Source: Sarcomyxa edulis (lineage: Eukaryota > Basidiomycota > Agaricomycetes > Agaricales > Mycenaceae). Taken from it: DNA of 64,000 nt. The number at the start of each line of letters is the position of its first letter. The first letter of the stretch is position 1. The stretch is taken from assembly GCA_009761415.1 (NCBI GenBank), contig QUOL01000024.1:1-64000 (forward strand), in the 5' to 3' direction. Below the pieces are notes generated by a model. It worked only from the letters and a program-made list of their open reading frames with translations. It did no database searches and was not told the DNA's origin. Positions 19,601-28,096 of the stretch are shown piece after piece. The position numbers and the translations under genes were made by a program.

Positions 19601-21703
19601 ACTCAGTCTGTTGAAGATGCAAAACTACGTACTGCTTTAGAAAATATGAGATATGCAGCTTGTACGGATGAAGACATTGCGTTTCTAAAAACTCGAATTG
19701 CTGGTAAAAGACCTGATCAACCTAAGTTAAATACAACAGAATTTAGAAACGTATCGATCATCACAGCCTGGAATGTATATAAAGACCGAATCAATGAATT
19801 GGGATGCACTCGGTTTGCATCTGATACATTGCAGAGTCTTACAGACTTTTATTCTGTAGATACATGGGGGACAGAGCCTGATCCTGCTGTTCAACGTAAT
19901 AGAGGCAGACGCAGAACCAAAAATAAGATACAGTATGATATTTCGCCAAAACTGCATCAAATTTTGTGGGATTTAAAACCACAATGTACAGATCACGTAC
20001 CTGGTAAATTGACGTTGTGCTTAGGTATGCCCATTATGATCAGAAATAATGATGCTACTGAACTTTGCATAACAAAAGGACAAGAGGGTCGAGTAGCAGG
20101 ATGGGTCTCGGAAACAGGTCCAGATGGAAAAAATATCTTGGACACTCTTTTTATCGAATTGCAGAGCCCATCAAAAAATATCAAGTTTGACGGATTACCT
20201 GAAAATGTAGTGCCACTTACTAGAATATCTAAGCGTGTTCAATGTGTATGTCCAAGTGGTGTGAAATTGTCTATCAGCCGGTCCCAGGTTCCTGTGTTAC
20301 CAAACTTTGCAATGACGGACTATGCTTCCCAGGGAAAGACTCGGCCATTTAATGTTGTTGATCTGAGTCATTGTCGAAATCATCAATCCTATTATACCTG
20401 TCTATCCAGAAGTTCAACCGCTCAAGGAACTGTCATTATACAAAGCTTCAATCCGCATCTGATAATGAAAGGAATCTCTGGGTATTTGCGACAAGAATTT
20501 CGAGAGCAAGAGTTGTTAGATGAAATTACCACGTTAGCGTACGAAAAGAACCTACCCAAAGAAGTTATGGGTAATGTACGAAATCCGCTTATAAGACAGT
20601 ATCAAAATCTAAAAGGTTCCTCTCATGTACCTAGTAATACGCCAATGCCATTGGCATGGTCTCCTCAAAGTCCGTTTGACGTTTTGGAACCTGTTACTGA
20701 CACTCCTTGGAAGATTGTGTATAACACTGATATTGCTATGAAAAAAAGCAAGAATTCAACGGCTTCAAATGCTGTGCAGTCTAACATTTATGTGTCTGCA
20801 ATAAGTGACAACATTGGTGCATCTCGCAAACGCAAAATTGCTGAAACCAGTGCAGGTTCAGAAAAGATCAAACGAGCCAAACGTCGATCTAACCACAAAG
20901 ATTCCGCGTTACATGTTGGTTTGATTTGGGACAACAAGAATTATAGTTGTGCATATGACGCACTTTTTACCGTATTACACAGTGTTTGGATCTATAATCC
21001 CACTCGATGGGACGTGTATTTTGGTGGACTAACAAAATACACAACTAGATTGTCTAGCGGGTTTGACAAAGTTCTTAAAGGATTATGCTCCTTGGAATTG
21101 ACCCGTGATAAAATCCGAAAAATGCTACATGCAACAGATAGTGACACTTTTCCAAATGGGAAACGTGGTACAGACATGTCAGAACTAATAGAAGAGATGT
21201 TCAGGAGCGATGAAATGAGTTCTTTTGTTCGAACGTGTAAAACGTGTGGTATTGAACAATGCATTTCTAGAGGATTTAAGTCACATATCTATGTAGATCA
21301 TTCACTTTATACGGACATTGGACAATGGTTGAAGAAAAAAATATTTGGTCATGCTGAAATATGTTTGAGCTGTCATGGCAGTACATCTGTCACCTTGCGA
21401 TACGATGTTTCTCCTAAAATGTTAATATTTTCTGTAATCAATAATACAACTAAACCGTGTAGAACCATAAGGGTTAATGTTAAGGACACATATAATGTGC
21501 TAACACTGAGAGGGGTCGTGTATTTTGGAGACTTTCATTTTACTTCGAGAATTGTTACGCCCGATGGTCAAATCTTGTTTCATGATGGCATTACAACTAA
21601 GGATTCTGTAATTTCTGACGGTAGCCTATCAGATATAACTATGATTGACCTAATGACGTGCAAAGGTAAACAAGCCGTAGCATATGTATATGCAAAAAAA
21701 TGA
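13655..21703 (+). CDS. Helitron Rep-helicase with C-terminal USP-like peptidase
   Basis: One open frame of 2682 codons. Recognisable homology begins only near residue 450. In order: a basic region (AERQKKHRNKHRAQRR, about 480), a Cys pair CAVCGEL (about 540), a DUF6570-type segment (570-755), and the Helitron-like Rep N domain. The Rep HUH motif is LHLHLLLW (about 1072), and the two-Tyr motif YISDYVSK is near 1275. A PIF1-family helicase follows, with Walker A GGMGGTGKS (about 1807), Walker B FIDEISMV (about 1886) and QGKTRPF (about 2226). A C-terminal domain has NYSCAYDALF (Cys, about 2429) and GDFHFTSR (His, about 2626), the C and H boxes of a ubiquitin-specific-protease fold. The true start is uncertain: the first 350 codons look non-coding-like. 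No inactivating stop was seen. Confidence 0.9.
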   Translation: MLHVHKTERILNYYCIGYTSCLYSNLHGMTVPLSNNAVIQDGKGLSYLLPTLLPMLKVVFCAVAVDVACCVGAGHSAVLSDDHIFQPGLRVPIKFDFADMPLGLSCPRFELYSSLMVSNSMGVRVECIGVCCVGVSGPSSTLSPSLGSLDGCGMTQMNIEGIRVLEHSFVLYDPPSMYKRICRPLFRICQLCVCYGIDFVDACLKALSYTNLLSCEYLLGIYSNVLTQLAYLYDGSVGGPLHAIVTTRLILLRHLTRKHDYIAYYLRALSQRKAVDRYLFLCYAHPLIADGIFVSFQLVQLFFNDMFVVYIDNFTVCTDWFTVYIITATPFTEFKSIIHLHFSSIARWYNYYKYVYVASDAHVGGSSKYLRYSDLRPFTSNPISATHSSDTLFKLVDIKTDNYLTHYKYSDADCIVCCIPLNLIIDQLTHAQLRRVADFCNIYVSARTLKSNMRDTIRLYSRNQPCNIVSRFKLNESKSGAERQKKHRNKHRAQRRPHRKVTVSSETISFPPKPPSDKTKHSIIKGFCTDTDPNRLCESGCAVCGELHITQSMVSLDAAEVNLDVLQNFGVSRKERFTIEDPIESFTDPIVAPGCRMICSSCYSQIVKGAIPPTALANGLWLGEVPLVLQTLTYVEKLLVARVRHNRCVVTVASGRKKMRANAVTFSNPTPKIYNILPPPLDELDDVLAFVFTGPCLPTKRELDRCPLLVRRRNVGQALRWLHLNHVDYADVIISEHNLNEYPDCDVPVTIDYRKMDTNKLPEATSVHDNEEEEGVESGDCPFVVHGLTGEEFSNMRLHAIKAVALQHLMSGEKILYVGHSDRVQSIYQNPQLFPSMFPWLFPYGLGGIGNYLNTSKLSSMAHKRHLLMYFDKRFQLDPDFALIAFNHEQIQDSVRGGYLTTEKANFNDTAERILNVNTDVLKDISGRLLKGERVKPCTKAEIDCYKLISDLDVVGSNVKGSITSKKHMRNEIWSLISHVGSPSWFITLSPADNKHPLCLYFADTKEEFRPDVVLPDDAYRLISQNPVAAARFFNVMCNAFIKHVLGVGSDHRGLYGDTAAYYGTVEQQGRLTLHLHLLLWIKNALTPQEIRDKIMDESSNFRTCMVEYLESVHKGELFNGSLSEVRDKVRNESNSNAKYMDPTRTLPVPPPPRCKKSVCAGCIRCRTLKDWWTKFRTVVDDLVSRSNFHTCSIPSTSEDGTVKKKGCLNSKGQCRARFPREIVEETMVDPLTGALKIKKTEGWINTYTPTVSYLVRSNTDVTSLLSGTAVKAVVAYISDYVSKPGLKTYTIFNAIRDVFKDNSELLNNGSDKKTTARSLMVKIVNRLTSKMELGSPMASLYMLGHPDHYTNMSFKVFYWKSFVRVVRKAWEEDDDIASGSEKVVLNNNMGSYVGLSNVHDYIFRPTKYEDMNLYDWIQKYKKMKRTKPEFEQFKASIVARDEALEAAGQLDNNSLDELDFLGCYNRDNNQVDVNTLNNRAGLIESDPTDDMLDELDMDYAEGIIEEDCRGYPFKPDHPQYESHQVVCNYEKQDDVINFVGGTLPRCDQGDREYYCCTMLTLFKPWRSGKDLKSVDTTWDETFVRHPFKDRQAELMKFFNLRYECNDARDDYSAKLKDSEHGLFASWASKEELRELDTFRDYDDSDEYLEPEHEDDFYTAIGEGHNIQLQHMKTIEGIVRRAGWLDSCNTLMKLSNLPVIQHLNEMSGNAWKTLVQSYKQRELDRKIANMPDHPKSNIFTNTRPDEVVVADGSYLDRNFCAKIEQEQNIVNNVVLHFKLNKEQERAFRIVANHVTSRTNQQLKMFLGGMGGTGKSQVIKALTALFEARQESYRIMILAPTGTAAALLNGSTYHSVLGVGIDQMDPSKNNFQSMAQVQSRLDGVDYIFIDEISMVACHELYTISAQLAKARNVLDVPFGGLNMIFAGDFAQLPPVKGSPLYSQTVGTSVEASQTLRGQQSAIGKALWHQVTTVVILRQNMRQKTQSVEDAKLRTALENMRYAACTDEDIAFLKTRIAGKRPDQPKLNTTEFRNVSIITAWNVYKDRINELGCTRFASDTLQSLTDFYSVDTWGTEPDPAVQRNRGRRRTKNKIQYDISPKLHQILWDLKPQCTDHVPGKLTLCLGMPIMIRNNDATELCITKGQEGRVAGWVSETGPDGKNILDTLFIELQSPSKNIKFDGLPENVVPLTRISKRVQCVCPSGVKLSISRSQVPVLPNFAMTDYASQGKTRPFNVVDLSHCRNHQSYYTCLSRSSTAQGTVIIQSFNPHLIMKGISGYLRQEFREQELLDEITTLAYEKNLPKEVMGNVRNPLIRQYQNLKGSSHVPSNTPMPLAWSPQSPFDVLEPVTDTPWKIVYNTDIAMKKSKNSTASNAVQSNIYVSAISDNIGASRKRKIAETSAGSEKIKRAKRRSNHKDSALHVGLIWDNKNYSCAYDALFTVLHSVWIYNPTRWDVYFGGLTKYTTRLSSGFDKVLKGLCSLELTRDKIRKMLHATDSDTFPNGKRGTDMSELIEEMFRSDEMSSFVRTCKTCGIEQCISRGFKSHIYVDHSLYTDIGQWLKKKIFGHAEICLSCHGSTSVTLRYDVSPKMLIFSVINNTTKPCRTIRVNVKDTYNVLTLRGVVYFGDFHFTSRIVTPDGQILFHDGITTKDSVISDGSLSDITMIDLMTCKGKQAVAYVYAKK
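13655..21703 (+). mobile_element. Autonomous Helitron, termini not resolved
   Basis: The Rep-helicase ORF defines an autonomous rolling-circle Helitron. A 5' TC end and a 3' hairpin plus CTRR end were looked for on both sides but not fixed, so the true element is longer than the ORF. It may include the neighbouring genes at 9496-13274 or 21812-23194. Confidence 0.7.
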
Positions 21704-21811
21704 TAATACAAATATTACGTTTCTGTCGACCGTGATGTAACTGTAAAACAGAGGATATATGGTAAGCAACAACACAGATATTGAGTATATTCTGACCTAT
21801 GTGAACCATTA

Positions 21812-23194
21812 GTCGCAATCGTCCTTTACCGTCCTTGTTACAGGTGGCGAGCTAGAAATAATCCTTGCCCAGCCTTCAAATGAATGGGAATCTAATGACG
21901 ACAGTTCGCTGTCCAGGTTTGTGGCTGATTCTTCCGCCGTTTCTTCCGCTGTTTCTTCCGTTGAGTCTTCCGCTGTTTCTTCCGCTGTTTCTTCCGCTGT
22001 TTCTTCCGCTGTTTCTTCCGTTGAGTCTTCCGCTGATTCTTCCACTGATTCTTCCGCCGTTTCTTCCGTTGAGTCTTCCGCTGATTCTTCCGCCGTTTCT
22101 TCCGCTGTTTCTTCCGCTGTTTCTTCGTCCGTGGATTCTTCGTCTGTGGATTCTTCTTCCGTGTATTCTTTGTCCGTGGATTCTTCTTCCGTGTATTCTT
22201 TGTCCGTGGATTCTTCTTCCGTGAATTCTTCGTCCATGGATTCTTCGTCTGTGGAATCTCCGTCGGTGGTTTCTTCATCGGTGGTTTCTTCCGCCGCAAC
22301 ACTTGCATATCCCTTTATAATGTAGTATCCGTTAATATTCGTGACGGTGTCCTGTAACAATGGTTTCTGAATTCTGTCATACCGTAGAAAAATGCGGAGG
22401 CTCACCTTCGGTATATAGTGTTTCACACCGACTTTTGGTGGATCAAACCATGATGGTTGGAAGATGACATCAGGATCATCAAGAAATGGCAAGCGGAGAG
22501 CTGTGAGAAATACCGGGTTGAATTCTCCAGAGACACCAATCAAAATGGGTACGTCGATGTATATCGGTGTGAGCCGCAGGTCGTGCCATGCTTTGAGATT
22601 GGAAGGGGCGGAATATCGTATAAGATTGAAATATGTTCCGATTACCAGAAAAACGTACACCTTCTTGATGCTGTACTGCCAACACGCGTGAAATGCCTGC
22701 ATTCCGACTTGTTCCAAACTGTTATAAAAGAGCTTCGAATACATGTCGTAATCGAAATGGTTGTTCCATCCATTATTATTGTCAAGTGTTTTCTTCTCCC
22801 ATAGGAAGAAAAGTCGGGCCCGAGGGGCCGATCCACTGCCGGATGGAGACCGCTCCCATTTAAGAACTGTGAAATCGGGTATCCGATATGTTGTTCGTCC
22901 GTGGAGAATATCCTGCGGGTAAGCAGCGATAGATGCACCATTACGACATGTTGCGGTGGCGCATAACGGACCAAGTATTATATTGTCCCAACCGTATCCA
23001 TTTCCTTCTCTGTTACCGTAATACTTGACTCGATCAAGTATGGTCAGCACATCGCTCTGGTATGTCTTCAGGTCTATTAGAATATACTACACATAATAAT
23101 CAGTAACACTATAAGCAAACCAGGCTGTGCAACTTACACGTTTGGATCCTCTCAGTAGGAGAGCATTTTTGTCGTAAACAGGTGTGTTGCTCAT
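21812..23194 (-). CDS. PD-(D/E)XK nuclease-like protein with Glu/Thr repeat tail
   Basis: Two exons. Exon 1 (23194-23138) encodes 19 residues from MSNTPVYDKN. An intron with donor GTAAGT and acceptor TGTGTAG runs 23137-23087, and exon 2 continues in phase to 21812. The 444-residue model has YRIPDF (PD at about 89-90) and, after a beta strand, LFFLWEKK (E-x-K at about 116-118), the spacing expected for a PD-(D/E)XK nuclease core. A folded domain of about 270 residues is followed by some 110 residues of EESTDEE and ETAEE repeats and a short unique C-terminus. It converges on the Helitron, with about 100 bp between stops. The nuclease call is motif-based. Whether it belongs to the Helitron, a defence gene or another family is unknown. 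Confidence 0.6.
21921..22290. repeat. Coding minisatellite (TCTTCCGCTGTT-type)
   Basis: A run of 12- and 15-bp units on the plus strand, such as TCTTCCGCTGTT and TCTTCCGTTGAG, then TCTTCGTCCGTGGAT variants. On the minus strand it encodes ETAEE and EESTDE repeats in the nuclease-like protein. All other long frames across it are shadows of this repeat. Confidence 0.9.
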
Positions 23195-24084
23195 GGAATA
23201 TGGTCAGTATGTTGGTCAGTGTGGTTTTTGCGCAGTCACAATTTATATAACCTCAAGTATTTGGTATTAATAGATCCCTCATCATACCAACTTGTGTTGT
23301 ATTCCATAGAGTCTCTCAAACTTTTTTTTGGAAGAGAACGATACGCTGTACAATTTTTCCGATGTTGTTCTCGTGATGCTTGTCGTCGAACAATGTTGTG
23401 TGAAATATTTGTATGTCTGTAGCACACCGTTTTATTGTATTCTACCGAGTCTCTTGGTATTTCCCTCGATAAAAATAACGCACTACAAAACTTATTCAAT
23501 CTTTTGCCATGTCATTCTCACGACGCTGTATCATATGTACCATTTTCTTCAATTTGGCACGCCCATGTGACCATGACGTTTGGCACAATTGATCATCTCA
23601 CAGTTGTCTCCATACACTCCTCTACAGAGTCAGGATAGAATCTGTTTATTCTGGTCAAATTTGACGTTCAAGAGTCACATGATATCACAAATATTTTTAG
23701 CACCGGCACGTGCCCCGTGACATGACTAATTTTTCTTCCGTTTTAAAATGGGTTGACCAATGCCAAAATAGACCCAAGCAGTCGCTTGTACACCTTCAGC
23801 GGCCCAAAAGTAATGCCAGAGCGTATATTTATTCCATAAAACCCCATTGGAAAATAAATTTCTCTCGCTGTCAATGTGCGAAAGACTCTCTCAAATTTAC
23901 CGGTCGACATGCAGCCAGGGCACAGCCACGCCTCAAGACTTGGCCAATTTTGGCCAAAATTACACGAATTCATCTGTTCAGCACCAAATCACTCGTGTAG
24001 CATAGATACAGGCATATTGAATTCATATTGTGCAGAAAAACATGTATTTGAATACTTGAAGATACGTTGATAAAATTAATAATT

Positions 24085-24200
24085 GACCCCTGAAGCCGTA
24101 GCTCTTGCGGCTTAAGCCACGAGTCGAGCCGGAGTCAAGCCGTGCGGCTCGGCGCGGCTGGTTCGCGGTTTTAAGCCGAACCGTGGCAACACTACTGCGA
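24085..24200. repeat. GC-rich patch with repeated GGCTT/AAGCC strings
   Basis: In an AT-rich surround this stretch carries CGGCTTAAGCCACG, GAGCCGG, AAGCCGTGCGGCTCGG and TTTTAAGCCGAACCGTGGC. It is a set of short inverted copies that could fold. It may be the end of an unrecognised transposon or a SINE-like relic. Confidence 0.4.
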
Positions 24201-24362
24201 CTGCGGAATTGAAGTATATGGTGTAGTACTTGTATTGTGTTCATTGTTCATACAATTAGCACCATATGGCTACAAGAACAATGCTGAATTCTCCGTTGTA
24301 CTATTGTAACGCGTGTTCTCTTTTTTGTTTTTGAATTTATAAATAACCAACATATGTCATGT

Positions 24363-24377
24363 GACACATCATGTGTC
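24363..24377. repeat. 15-bp palindrome GACACATCATGTGTC
   Basis: Perfect 7-bp arms around a single C, about 65 bp upstream of the gene starting at 24442 and close to its TATA box. A dimeric regulator site is possible; no regulator is known. Confidence 0.4.
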
Positions 24378-24391
24378 GCATTGTCAAAAAA

Positions 24392-24403
24392 CTGTATATA
24401 AAT
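24392..24403 (+). promoter_or_regulatory. TATA box of the 24442 gene
   Basis: TGTATATAAATAAG lies about 45 bp before the ATG, followed by a pyrimidine-rich leader (CATTTCACTCCCCACTCGTC). Confidence 0.6.
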
Positions 24404-24441
24404 AAGAAGCTTCTGGTTTCATATTTCACTCCCCACTCGTC

Positions 24442-25087
24442 ATGTCCACCCCTGGTCGTCTTCTTGACAAATGGACTCACAGACATGATATTCAGTGTAT
24501 CCAACGAGACTACTTAGCCACGACTGACAAAACAACTCCCGAGCAACTCCAACGCTTTATTGAAATCGATGACGCAACTCGGAAACGTGGAGTTGGAGTA
24601 AGTTTTCCTCCGTCTTCGAGATGTGAGCATGATTTGTGACGTATACTAGGATCCCCCTTGCCTACGCAGTTATGCCGTTCTCCCTGCTGAATTCAATCCT
24701 TTTGGTCGGGAACTAGGACATGCGACCTATATACGTGCACTTTATTTTGGGGTAGGCGTGACTGCCGAAACCATCATACGGACCGCTTCACGTATGAACG
24801 TCAGGATTGCCCACATCGATTCCACCAGCACAGTCACTAGCTGGCACATGGCCCTGTTGACGGGCCAAAACATTGCCACCGTTTTATCGAAGATATGCCG
24901 GCACCCTATCAAGTGCCGGTGGGTTGCCAGTGGACACGCGACCTACGCATTCACTATATTTAGCAACTACGACCCAACTCCAACCGCTCCCCTCAACAAC
25001 GACGAACAAATGCTCATTGCAATCATACAAACATTTATGGGCGTCGAGAAGTCACCAGAGTGGTATTTTGAAGGGTATGCCTATTGA
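24442..25087 (+). CDS. Unrecognised two-exon protein, 198 residues
   Basis: Exon 1 is 24442-24597 (52 codons) and exon 2 is 24650-25087. The 52-nt intron has donor GTAAGT and acceptor ATACTAG and keeps the frame. The protein starts MSTPGRLLDKWTHRHD and contains FGRELGHATYIRALYFGVG and a Trp/His-rich middle. It ends EWYFEGYAY. There is no signal peptide, membrane helix or known motif. A clear TATA box lies upstream. It sits alone between the nuclease-like gene and the tandem paralogues. No family is recognised, but the splice and promoter evidence make it a likely real gene. Confidence 0.65.
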
Positions 25088-25900
25088 TGTGGTGGTTTTA
25101 TGGTTGGTATCAGCTGATTGTGCAACGGTAAGATAATTTCTCAATACTATATGTGTGTGTTCGTAAATAACTAACACGTTGCCCTAAAATTCAGTGGGAG
25201 ATGTTTTCTGTTTAGTATGCGTAATAATGACATTTGGTTTTTGAGTGAAGGTGATATTGTGTGGAAACTCATCAGAGATAATTTGATTATGATGTGTACC
25301 ATTTTTTCAAGTTCTCCATGAGCACAAATGCATTCAGATACAGCACTAGCCTAACATTGAACACACGTGCTGATCCGAAATAATGGATAAATTTAGAAAT
25401 CGTCCAATTTTAGAGCATGAGTTTTAAAATTTACAAATTTGAACAGGTCGCACGTGGGAGCACTTCCATTTTCTTCCGCATCGCACACATATATCAAGAG
25501 CTTCTTCTATATCGTTGTAATTTGTTGTCTAAAACGTTTGATTGTGAATGTCCTCAGTTAAGGTACGTGGCCATATTTTTTGCAATATCTATGGATTGTT
25601 GTTCATGATCTAATGTACTTGCTGGACCAACAATAAGAAAGCAGTCAGTTGTGCTCCCTCCTTTTGAACCAAATCAATATAAACTCATGTATCTCATTTT
25701 CCTAGAAGTGTCCTCATTCCTGTAAAGAATGCCGTGACCTCACCGCGAGCGGAGGTGCACTCAAAACTCACCAGATCAACCCCCGACTCCATCCAAATTG
25801 TCACAAGCGGTGCCCTGGCTACTCCCTTTTGAAATTGGATTACGTTCCATCGTCTCAAATCAAGAAAAATCCGCCGTTGACTTCAGGATCACATACAACG
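25088..25900. other. Intergenic region
   Basis: About 800 bp, AT-rich, with no gene or clear repeat that I can support. Confidence 0.4.
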
Positions 25901-27521
25901 ATGTCATCTTCTCGATCGCAGATAGGGATGATCAAACATGCCTCAATAGAATTGACACCGCTGTCAATTTTGTTTGTTCTAGAGCCTACGTACGAACCTC
26001 CCATCGAACCTCCGGCGGGGTGGAGCCCATGGCTGACATTTGTTGAGTACGACGACTCGGACCAGGGTGATCGACAGTGGTTGAGGGGTATGGAAAAGAA
26101 GATCAAGGGGTTTCAGAATCAGTACTGTATCGACAGTGCAACAAAAAAATTGTGGACTTTTTCAATAGTGAGCTGGTTCATATGTGTTCCATATGTTGCT
26201 GTCATTGACGTCTACGATTTAGTTTATGGTTCTGTATCATCTTATTGGAGGAGACAAAGGATGGACATCCACGTCCTCGGAATCTTCTGAAAGCGGCTCG
26301 TCAGAAGATGATTCAACCATCGATCGTTCCTCTCAACAGATAAGCGTGGAAGTTGTGACATACGCGGAATTTCGTAGGATGTTGAAAGTATCCAACCTGT
26401 TTGCAAGGTTCTCTGCTTGGAACGTTGTCATAACGGGCATTGGAAGAGGTGACGAATTTTTTGAATCACGGTAAGCCGTTGGGGTTCTAGAAGTATATGC
26501 TCCGTCCTCACATCAATTATCAGCCCCAAGGAAGAAATAATGGTTATGTGGCAAAAGATGAGAGCCTTGGAGCAACACGTAATGCTATGGCCGTCTTTCA
26601 ACAAATCATATCGATATGACGAGAAGATGATGGTGGAGTATGATCTCGACTACATCGCTAGCACGGTCACACACACACCTCGACCCAAACGTGAAGAATA
26701 TGTACCGAACACGCATTATGATGGAGATTGGTTCTTCAAACGGTATATTTTTCCAATCAAGTTATACAACTTTAGTGTCTAATTATCTATGATTTAGACA
26801 GTTTTCGTCAAACTCTGAACACACATTCAAAATGACAAGCAATACTCCGCCCAAAACACATCCAATTGCTGACTGGTTTCTTCAAGAGTACAATCCTCTG
26901 ATTCAGAAATCTGGTGAAATGCGATTGATCGTGGCAGGAGGCGATATTGTATTATCTTATATTGGAGTATGCAAATCATATCCCGACACTTCATCCTACT
27001 ATAAAGGATTGCCCACCAAAACACTCCAGCGCATGGAACAACGGTGAGTTTTTGTTCCTTTCAATCACCCTTCCCCCCTCCCCCTTGGAGTTCTCGTTCA
27101 TCTGTTTATATACGAACATTTTAGATTGGCAGCCGGGCGTACTCCGCATCTTATTCCGGATTCCGATTCCAGTGTCGAAGAAACTGCTCGAGCCGAACAA
27201 GAACTCAAAAAATTTGTGCTGGATACATGGCGTACGATGGTAAAATTGGAAGAACAACGGCAGTCTGCTCCAGTATCTATTCAGGACATTGCCCGCTTCG
27301 ACGTATCGCTGGTGCGGAAAGGAAACAGGTTGCACTATTATGTCAACGAGATAACCAGGCTCCCGTATTGTGGATTGTTCTTATTTGAGGAGTCGTCATT
27401 GGCAGGTGGGAGTACCGCGTCTACCATTGCTCGTCACTTGAGAAGCTCGCTCAACAAAGGTATGGACTACGTGAAACGTGCATACCCAGGTCGTCCCACT
27501 CCAATTAATTCTTCGGTGTAG
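25901..27521 (+). CDS. Unrecognised protein, tandem paralogue 1
   Basis: About five exons. Exon 1 (from MSSSRSQIGM at 25901) ends near 26166. Exon 2 (FMVLYHLIGGDK) ends near 26470 at a GTAAGC donor. Exon 3 covers KEEIMVMWQKM to DGDWFFK. Exon 4 covers QFSSNS to QRMEQR, and the last starts LAAGRTPHLI and ends at 27521. The same exon order is found in the gene at 28097-29557. Conserved spots are LFV near the start, YHLIGGD, SAWNVVITGIG, MRLIVAGGDIV, and the C-terminal ARFDVSLV..YYVNEI. That last pattern (R-x-D, then a Glu-containing strand) faintly recalls the metal site of ATP-grasp enzymes. This is a weak inference and no function is claimed. Confidence 0.6.
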
Positions 27522-28096
27522 TGGATTGTTTGTGTTACTTCTTTTGATTTTTGTTACTTTGTATTACTACCATATCAATTCATCCGTTGCAGTCTATAAG
27601 CCAGGGTATTGTGGATTCAAAAGAAAAGGAAAAATTAAGTGGATTGGTTGGAATATTTATAGCCTTATTAATTATGGAACACATATATCAAGTGAATCGG
27701 GCGTCAAATACCTGGTGCTCGACATTTGCTAGGCAGAATTTCACGTTGACCAATATGGCGAGTATATATTTTGTTCATGTGTGTCTGCTATCAAAGACTG
27801 AAGCCTGCTACAGGCATCCCAACAGATGATAGTGAAGTGTTGACAAACTGTACATTTTTTGTTATCAATTGACATCGTCAACAGCCGTGTCCTCATTCAT
27901 GCCCAAACCAACGTTGCAAGGAGGGTTATACACCCAAGTCAGGAGGGTTGTACGAACATCGGAGGAACAAAAAACTCCACCCGAATTGTTCCAGCCGGTG
28001 TCCCGGATTTTCATTGCTTGTAGGCGACGCTGATCCCACAGATTCAGGAAGATCAATCCCACAAGCAATACGGAAAAAAGGGTCAACTGGATCTAT
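27522..28096. other. Intergenic region between paralogues
   Basis: About 575 bp. It probably holds the promoter and possibly a first exon of the second paralogue. No other feature was seen. Confidence 0.35.

Larger units (their letters stand above)
23195..24391. other. Intergenic region with GC-rich repeat
   Basis: About 1.2 kb without a supported gene. Short frames lack splice-linked partners. It contains the GC-rich patch at 24085-24200 and the palindrome at 24363-24377 listed separately. Confidence 0.5.

Noticed and set aside
21865..22325. Leu/Pro-, Ser/Val- and Lys/Arg-rich ORFs over the minisatellite
   Set aside because: They are other-frame readings of the repeat encoding the Glu/Thr tail.
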